From Eleusine coracana subsp. coracana (Eukaryota > Streptophyta > Magnoliopsida > Poales > Poaceae): a stretch of 64,000 nucleotides of DNA. Position 1 is the first letter of the stretch. Each line of letters starts with the position of its first letter. Location of the stretch: assembly GCA_032690845.1 (NCBI GenBank), contig CM064420.1, forward strand, positions 57,772,707-57,836,706, written 5' to 3'. Shown in pieces: positions 56,023-64,000 of the stretch. The translations under genes were made by a program, and so were the position numbers. The notes beneath the pieces were generated by a model, which saw only the letters and a program-made list of their open reading frames with translations, was not told the DNA's origin and ran no database searches.

Positions 56023-58548
56023 ACATAGTTCATCGTTGGCAGGATCATGTTTCAGGTATGATTTTGTTGAAAGGATCATATATTTATGAATTGTTGTACA
56101 GATCACTTCTGCCAATTGGATGCTTGCTCCATAGTAGTCATTACAATACTGTAATACAATATAAAAATTTTTGTATGCTTAATGTTGTATGATGTGTACT
56201 AAGAAATGTTGTGCATTTATGTCCCTATGCTAACTGCAGTTTATGCTGAATATTTATTTCATGTTATCTGTGAAAGACCATTTTCGACTAGGTAGGGTGT
56301 TGAGTACCCAGGGTACTTGTTTGGTGATTGATGATAGTGGTCACATTTGTGAGTTATGCAGTCGTAGCCTATTGATGATGATCATGGTTTATTGAGAAAT
56401 ACTTCCCAGTGTGCTGCTTGCTTGTGCTGGCACATGGCTTCTGTAGTGGTCAGCCTTACAACACGCTACAGAACGACACAACTTGGATATTATACTACAG
56501 TATTTGAAGCTTGTCTTGGACATGAGAAGGATTTCATGTTAATCTCCTATTCAGCCAGTGTGTGGTCTCATGATATTGACCATGGATGACTTTGGATGTA
56601 GAGACATCACATATAGCTGCATCATAGGTGGAACAATCATACCCCCTTTACTGACTCGTAAGATTGCTGAGGTGTATTTAGTATCACATAGCAAATTCTA
56701 GCCATATTCATCTATGCATGTTTGACAAATGTCTTTCTGCCTTTGTCATCGCTATTGTCATGTCTGAAATCAAAATCATCTCTAAATTAGATTCACTACT
56801 CTGAAACCTTACTTTCAGTGAGAAACGAGGGCAGTATCAACATAAACTGCTAGTGGAAGATAGGAGATTGTTTCTGTTAATTAGAGATATATCCTGTAAC
56901 TTTCAGATCTAATATTTGATTTAAATTGAAAGGGCGTACATGTCCAGAAGTTTTCTGAAGTGCTAGCCAATATTGACTCTGAACCCAAACTTTGAGATCA
57001 AAAGTATAGTAAGGAATCGGGAAATTTGTAGGGCATGTGTGGAAAAGGAGCTTACTCGGACCTGGTACATGAATCGAACAGAGTGGATGGATTCGATCAC
57101 AAACACAAAGACCCAAACCTGTGTGGTAAGACCAAATTAAAGCTAAAACATGCTAATTTCAGGAATGTATCAGTTGATTCTGTCAAGAAAATGTAGTGTC
57201 CATTTCTATCTTTTGCTTATAGCACTAATAGATTACTTTGGTTCTCATTTGATCAAGTTGCCATATAGAAGATCATATGGCTATTTTTCCTTTTTCAGTT
57301 TTGTCAAGGTTTTATTGATGTCTTTCATAATGATACTGAATATCTGTAGTTTTATGGTGAAAAAACTCTCTAAATTACAAAACTACTGATTTCTAACAGT
57401 TCATGTGTTAGTTTCTATTTCTAGCAGTTCAACTGGTTACTGATTCAGTATGTTGTAATTTTTTGCTACTCTATTTTTAGGACAACACTGTTAATCTCCC
57501 TGAGTCGCTGCTTTGATTTTTGAAATTGTTAATCTATCCAAGTACTTTGTAACTAAAAGGTGAACCAATTGGATGATCCTCACAAAAAGAAGTGATGAAA
57601 TATAAGTTTCTAAATTATGAATACAAAATAGTATTTGATCCTGTATTCCTTTATCATATCTTGGGAACCCATCTGATCTTTACAAGTGATGCACTGTTTA
57701 CCATTTAGTACTGCTATGGGCAGTCACCATTAATTGGATCTGTGGCGCAGGTACATGTATTCATATGTTTTCAACTGATGATGACTGTGTCACGCTTCAT
57801 CCTTGTTTATTTCTATGAACTTGGCATTGATGCATGTGTATGTACCTCCTCATTCCGCCTTTATTGGGATGCAAAAAGCTACTGTCAAGGCAATATGTAA
57901 ATTGTTATGCTCTTGAATGTATTGTAATTGCAAACATCTTTGGGAAAGATGGCCTTATATTTTTATACTTTAGTGCGCCTTTCTTAAGGTGCCTAGATTT
58001 CAGATGTGCAAGTTCAGTGCTCAAGCCCTTTGTTCAAAGAAGAAACCTCAGTGCTTTCTGTAAGTACCATCACCTTTTGCAGAACTGTTATAATCATTCA
58101 CAAGTGTAGGCTAATGTGGGCTAATAGGACATCTTGATTACGTAACAAATTAAGGATAGGATGGTAATAGAACGATGATGTGATAAAAGTTAATACAGGG
58201 CATTATATTGACAAAAAAAAATGCTTGATCTGAAATAGGTTTGCGCTATCGACTTTTTCTTTTAAAGAAAGCTTATAAACTGAAACACCTTAAATAGTAT
58301 GTGGTAACAGTTCAAGTTAAGATGTATGTCATGGATTGTTCTTTTTAGTTTTTGAAGATAAAGGGGGTTTAGATGGATCACGATGTGGATGCTCCATGAT
58401 TCCAAATATAGGAAGTAAAAGGTTGGAAATGATTCATAGACATAGAGCAGTAACCTCAGGTAACTCTGATTTTTAGTAGCGTGGTATTTTTTCAATGGAG
58501 GGTAACTGAATAAGAAATCATTTATATAACTGGAAAATAATTTATCTT
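56023..58548. other. EXO70 3' region and intergenic DNA
   Basis: The stop is followed after about 30 bases by a possible donor (TTTCAG|GTATGA), so a 3' UTR intron is possible. No other gene is evident; several short ORFs have no family-like features. Confidence 0.4.
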
Positions 58549-60256
58549 GATTTTTTTTTTGATGAAACAGGAGGGGAAGCCCCCTACTGATTGAATTTTA
58601 TTAAGATCTAAGAAAGTAACAAATTGTTACAATATAAGAATCAGTCTAAAAAGAAGAAGAAAGCAAAAAAAGATTAATGTCAAGAAAGATCGTCTAGCCA
58701 TTGCTGCATTTGGTTTTTAAGATTGCTTCCCGCTCGATGGATAACCATGGCGAATTCCTTCTTAAAGTTTTCTTTGCAATTTTATACCGATGGATCCTTT
58801 CCATTGAACAACCAGTCATTCCTTTGCATCCATATGCACCAAGCCATTAATATTGTAATCTTCATATGGAATGTGAGGTTTAGGTGCTGTTTTATTCTTT
58901 TGATAGCTTGTAAAGGCAGTAGATGTCCAGGGAAGGTGATGCCAATGCTTTGCCAACATCTCTTAGCGAATCCACACGCCAAAAAAAGATGTCTCAAAGT
59001 TTCTTGCCTTTGTAGAATGCACATTTCATAATCATATGAATCAAGCAACATGTTTTTCCTTTGGAGAAGGTTTCTGGTGTTTAATCTTTGCTGCATGAGA
59101 AGCCAACCAAATACCTTGTGTTTTTGTTGACATTTGGATTTCATAGCCATTTATATGCTGGGTGGATGGTATTGGCTCCCAATAGCTTTTTGTACATTTT
59201 CACTGAGGAATAAATCGGGGTGCCCCATATGTATGTCCCGATGTCCTTGTCATTACTTAACTGGATGCTTTGCATAAAGATGTCTAGATCACAGAATTGT
59301 ACATATGCTTCTTGAGACAATGGCCAGCTGGAATAGATCAGATAGGCTCTTAGCTTTGGAAGGCAGTAGATACTATTATCTTATCATTTAGTGTAAAAGA
59401 GTGCAATTGAGGATATTGTTGTTTGAGAATATTTCCATTCCATAAGTCATGCCAGAGTAGAATGGTCTTACCATCTCCAATGGTTGCATGTGCCATCCCC
59501 TTGTACTGAGTTAACAGTTTTGTCACCGATCTCCACCAGAATGAACCTTTGTTGGGCTGGTCCGACAAGTTGTTTCTTGAATAGTACTTTTCCCAAACTA
59601 AGTGCACCCATGGTAAATCAGCTCTTGTAAAGAACTTATGATTTTTTATTAGAAGTGCATCATTCTATGTTCTTAGTTTGATCACCCCTAATCCTCCTTT
59701 GAGCTTAGGTCTGCAGACTTTTTTCCTGGCTACAAGGGGTAGTTTCTTTGCATTCATATCAGCTCCTCTCCAGAGACAATGCCTTCTATACTTATCAATT
59801 TGGTTGATTACAGCTACAGGCAGCTTGATGGAACTCATAAAGAATGTTGGCAGAGAGGACAAACAATCTTGCACTATTGGCTTTGTAGTTCCTAGGGGGA
59901 GACCTAAATATGTGAAAGGCATGCTGCCTATCTGACAATTAAAAGTGGCTGCCAATATCTCCATTTTCTCTTGACTGTCATTTATTGGAGCAATATAAGA
60001 CTTTTCATAATTAACTTTGAGTCCTGTAGATGAGGCAAATGAATTCAAGAGCACTTTTAGGACAAATAATTGCTTGGGACAAGCTTCCATAATTAATAGA
60101 ATGTCATCAGCATACTGGATGATTAGAAAATCTGCAGTATATTCAACAGCCACAAGGAGTTTCAGTAATCATGTATCCTTTGCTTTATTTATGATGCTTT
60201 GCAATAGATCAGCAGCTAGGACAAAGAGCAGTGGTGATAGAGGATCCCTGTGGGAT
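58549..60256 (-). mobile_element. L1-type LINE, 5'-truncated
   Basis: Minus strand, 5' to 3': GDPLSPLLFVLAADLLQSI and IQYADDILLI (the RT catalytic YADD) near 60245-60100, then LKVNYEKS, PFTYLGLPLG, RRHCLWRG and a zinc-binding RVT region (FWWRSVTKLL, FGWLLMQQRLNTRNLLQRKNM). Stops and frameshifts break the frame into pieces at 60153-59665, 59607-59350 and 59150-58782. The 3' end carries the L1-like CTTCCCCTCCTGTTTCATC and an A run (58560-58549). The RT's N-terminal part and the endonuclease are missing. Confidence 0.85.
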
Positions 60257-60270
60257 ATATATATCAGCGA

Positions 60271-60678
60271 TGTCTCACCACTCGGATATATTACCGAGTG
60301 GGCCGGGGTCCAATAAAGATAAAGCCTATAAAGATAACTACTTGAATTATTACTTGAAGTAGACGATAAGTCAATACTAGAGATAGAAAGTTAGAGATAG
60401 AATCCTAGTCGAAAATTATGTTGTAACCAACTAGGACACTTGACATGTAATCCTGCCTCCAGATATATAAGAAGGGGCAGGGACTCTCTTATAGACAACC
60501 AGATCATCCCGCGTAATACACCACAGAATATAGGACGTAGGGTTGTTATCCTCCGGGAGGCCCGAACCTATCTAAACCTTGTGTCTTGTGTGTCCGACTC
60601 TCGGTCTCGCGCATGCCTCTACCGATAAATAAGAATCATGGATAACCCTATAATCCACTGCCGATATTAATATTGACA
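60271..60678 (+). repeat. 5' LTR of an LTR retrotransposon (408 bp)
   Basis: TGTCTCACCA...ATATTGACA is bounded by TG and CA. A TATA box, TATATAAG, lies at 60464-60471, and CTCTTATAGACAACC suggests the start of R. The five bases AGCGA (60266-60270) would be the left target duplication. The matching 3' LTR is not in the window. LTR identity rests on the primer site that follows. Confidence 0.75.
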
Positions 60679-63600
60679 GTTGGCGCGCCAGATAGGGACA
60701 GCACTGAGATTGGTTCGTCGAGATCGATGGCTTTCTTTGTCAAGTTTCAACTTTGTCGTGCGGCGATCTGCGGCTGCTACTTCGGGGATGAAAGCGGTTC
60801 GGCGTGGAGTTGTTCCTGACTTGAAGATCGTCACCACAAGGACACGTGCATGCTGGAGTGCATGCATTACAATATCGCTGGATCGTGCATAATCGCTGGC
60901 CATAGTGATCGATACACGATGTCGGCGAGTCAATCTCAATCGTCGTCGAGGCCGTTTCACCGAGTCCAGAAATCTAAACCGAGTCGTACATACACTGGAC
61001 AGGGAAGAATTTTTTTCTTCCTTATTTTATTCCGCCTTTTCTATAGTTATACTATGTTATATGCTATAATCGATCTGATTAGTATGATCATCCGCCTTAT
61101 TCCGTATCATTTTATTCCTTATTTGTTAATCAAGATAATTAGTGGAGAATACTAATGATATTTTGCTTCTATTGCCCATGCATGTGCGCGTGTGGTGCGG
61201 CGGGCTACCAGCCGGTCATGTTTTGAGTCGCAAATTCATCTTCCAAGATGATCAAGGAGTCGCCGATCAATCAACAGTCCATCGTATCCTGAGGACGAAC
61301 AGCATCAAGGCAGCATCGGCTATTATGTCGCCGTCTCGGCAGCCTGTACACGAGCAGTCCGAGGAGTATATGATAAAACCATACGCAACTGGCGATATTC
61401 TTTTGGGCATGTATATTTATGGTGTTTTTCATCCACTCGACCGGTGGGTCTCCGTACGTTCTGTACAAGGAAGTTTCTTTCTTTTTAATTCTTTCCATTT
61501 TGATCCTCATATATTATATGCTAACCAATAGTATGAATGGAATACTAATCACGTAGTGCTTTTGGACTCTTTTTGTCTTGCATGGATAAATTAAACTCGA
61601 CGGAGACACGATGCCTGGATAGTTGTGCATGCATCGCAATGTTGCCCTGCCATGTGATGCCACTGCATAATAATCGTTGCCATGACGATAGCATCGTACA
61701 CGAGGGAAGATTTTTTTTAATTGGTGGTTCACGTCGCTGTACTGGGTAATAAAGTTCGGTGGTTTTCGTCGCTGTCAGCTGATGAATTGGCGGCTGCAAA
61801 CTTGACAGTTTGGCGACTCGATCAAAATCAATTGGCTGACCTAAGATGGACAAGAATTAATCCTGGTTTCCCAACGAGCTTGGAGAATCAGCATGCATCT
61901 AATGGCAGCCGTTATGCACTACTGCACGTGATCAATCTTCAATGTCTATCGCTAGGGAAGGCTTTTTCCTTTTCTATTATTTCCTCATTATTTTATTTTT
62001 GATTGCTAATCAATGTGAGTAGTAGATTCTCACGTTGTATATTTTCTTTTCCATGGACGTGCGGTGTATGCGTGAAGCCCATATAGTCCATGTCATATCG
62101 GGGACTTGGGGTTGGTTACATCATTATGCTTGCGCTGAATCGCATGGAAATACAAGATGGTGTGCATCGGCCCTCAACGACTCGGCTGATGACTTGAGCA
62201 CACAAAGATTCGTCGAAGATCCCATAATTCGGTCACAGTGGTCACTCGGCGAGTCAACGAACCAGCTGTCCTGCTATTTTACTTGCATGGAGCTTGGCCA
62301 AACTTTGGTGATATGATCACCATCACAAAGAACTTGGCTCAGACAGAGGCAGTCAAGGCAGCACGACAGTTTGATGACTCAAGACAACTATGGCCCCGAC
62401 TTGGCGAGATGTGGCAAGACGACTTTGTGGCTCTCAACTACATGAGGACTCGATGATTCAACCAATCACTCGGCGATTCGATCGTCGGCTCGACTATTCA
62501 GTGATGTGTCGCGGATTCTTCTACATATCGTCGGTCATTGTAGAGCTAAATCACTTTACTTATTATTATTTTTTATTTATATCAACTCAATTTGAAGGTC
62601 GTAGGTTCTTAATCTTACGGTGGTAGTTTTGAGTTTATTTTGCACTTATCCTTTTGTATCTATGAGTTGACCATCTACACTGTGGTTAGCTATATCACAT
62701 TTGTCAGATCAAATCAGGTGCTTGTTGCTGTGAAAAAGACGGGTAATATAGATGGCGAGGCCGGTTGTCCACTTGGCTGATGGGTCAGCAACTCAGCGAT
62801 GCAATGGCTCGTCTACACGGTTGAAGGCACAAACACACTGATAACGCTTTGAGTCACTCAAGCATTCGAAGCCACTCGTTGACTCGATAAATCACTCGGC
62901 GTGACGACCAATCACTTGGCGTGGCAATTCGGTAACCTACGATTCGACGGATCAAACAATGAGTTATTTGACGACTCGATCGCTGGCTTGATGATCTAGC
63001 GGTGTGCTCGGGGGCTCATCTTCGACTCATCTATCATCACAAAGCTAAGTAAATTTTATAGTTTTTTATTCATAACATATTGATATGAAGGTTATAGGTT
63101 CTTCATCTTACGGTGATAGTTTTGAGTTTCTTTTGAACTCCTCTTTTTTCCTTGATAATATTGGTCAATAATTTTTCTCGATTGATTTTGACTTATACAT
63201 GTTTGACCGAATGAGTTTTAGCAGTACACAAGTGGTATTAGGAGGAGTTCAACTGTTTTGCTTAGTTGCCCGTCTGACCCCCATTACCCAAGTTGGTCAG
63301 TCTAGCTCGATGGCTCATATCGTTTGTCGAAATCATCATGTACCTCGTTCTTCTAATGAACCTTGTTTGTTACTTCTGACAGTACTCTAAATAAACATAA
63401 GCCTTAGATAAATAACAGAAATCCAACAGACTTAGATATTAAAGGCCTTGTTTCATCAATACTTTATATTAATTTTACATATAACTATATTATTTGTATT
63501 TTTATATTACAGTTATCTCATCGATATCACTCAGTCATGGAGCGCCGAGTCATTGGATCACTCAGTCATGGAGCGCTGAGTCATTAGATCACTCGGCCAT

Positions 63601-64000
63601 GATCAACTACTCATGGTTTCTAGAATTTTGATCCCTCGGACCTTTTAAGCTGTTATGTCGGGGGCTCGTCTTTAGCTCAATGGCTACTAAGCAGCTAAGT
63701 AATTTTATAATTTCAGTTTTAATCATCTAATTAAAGGCCGTAGATTCTTTACCTTATGGATAATTTCTTTCTGCATAATCTTGATGCATTAGACTCTCGG
63801 TATTACCTTAACTTGCATATGATTGACCGAGGGAGTTCTTGGTCTCCATAGTTCATATCGTTTGTTGAGGACCGAGGCAGTTTTTTACCTTGACTCACAT
63901 GTTCATCCGAGTGAGTTCTTAGTCTCCATGCTTCATGTTGAACGTTAAGGAAGTCGTTTAGTAGTATTGGTACCTGATATTTACTGGTTGTGAGAGTTAG
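60679..64000 (+). mobile_element. Coding-poor, repetitive interior of an LTR retrotransposon, runs off the window
   Basis: No gag or pol signature is readable in 3.3 kb after the primer site. Instead, diverged repeats occur: (CGTAGGTTCTTAATCTTACGG...TTTTGAGTTT) near 62595, 63088 and, more decayed, 63733, and a second set ((T)GCTAACCAATAG..., GAATACTAATCACG) near 61130, 61515 and 62005. The text is rich in 'cactcggcgattcgatc'-type words. The coding region could still lie to the right of the window, or the element may be non-autonomous. Confidence 0.6.
60681..60697 (+). other. Primer-binding site of the right-hand LTR element
   Basis: TGGCGCGCCAGATAGGG begins two bases after the LTR's CA end. 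TGGCGCGCCAG(G/A)TAGGG is a frequent primer site of grass Ty3/gypsy-type elements and places the coding sense on the plus strand. Confidence 0.75.

Noticed and set aside
61142..61531. 129-codon ORF in the right-hand LTR element
   Set aside because: No gag, pol or other family features; codon pattern resembles the surrounding non-coding repeat.

Overview
The window is plant nuclear DNA, almost certainly from a grass and probably a panicoid/Andropogoneae-like one. Genes have GT-AG introns and the strong 5'-high GC gradient of grass genes (P450, EXO70, desaturase). The repeats are grass-typical: an Opie/Ji-like (SIRE lineage) copia element, a CACTA element with a ULP1-type gene, Tourist- and Stowaway-type MITEs, RTE and L1 LINEs, a tRNA-derived SINE, and an LTR element with a TGGCGCGCCA primer site. 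The species cannot be fixed from sequence alone.

Layout. (1) 1-14.6 kb: a decayed CACTA transposon whose left part lies outside the window. A complete 11.8-kb copia retrotransposon (292-12054, coding on the minus strand) has inserted into its ORF with a 5-bp AAGCC target duplication. (2) 14.6-16.7 kb: MITEs. (3) 16.8-46.3 kb: a gene-rich island with a CYP81-like cytochrome P450 (+), a small KEN/D-box cell-cycle-type protein (-, POLYCHOME/OSD1-like, tentative), a six-exon MAYLPPHKRH-type (DUF7903-like) protein (+) divergent from it, a single-exon CC-NBS-LRR resistance gene (+), a truncated L1 LINE, a 12-exon zinc-finger/UBA/PUB protein (+), a plastid acyl-ACP desaturase (-) and an F-box/kelch protein (-). 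(4) 46.4-53.9 kb: non-coding DNA with a retroposed segment carrying a 13-bp target duplication and an old tandem duplication. (5) 54.0-56.0 kb: an intronless EXO70 exocyst gene (+). (6) 58.5-64 kb: an L1 LINE fragment (-), then the 5' LTR and a coding-poor, internally repetitive interior of another LTR retrotransposon that runs off the right edge.

The host genes are unrelated single-copy genes, not a pathway or cluster. I found no CRISPR, operon or anything that looks like a new molecular system. The points most worth a second look are: a near-palindromic TCGGACA-N-TGTCCGA array immediately upstream of the copia TATA box, which recurs in the element's 3' spacer; a P450 lacking the conserved I-helix acid; two short stop-free introns of length 3n (desaturase, UBA/PUB gene) that would give in-frame insertions if retained; a 51-bp tandem duplication of the desaturase stop-codon region; and the repeated-unit, coding-poor LTR element at the right end.
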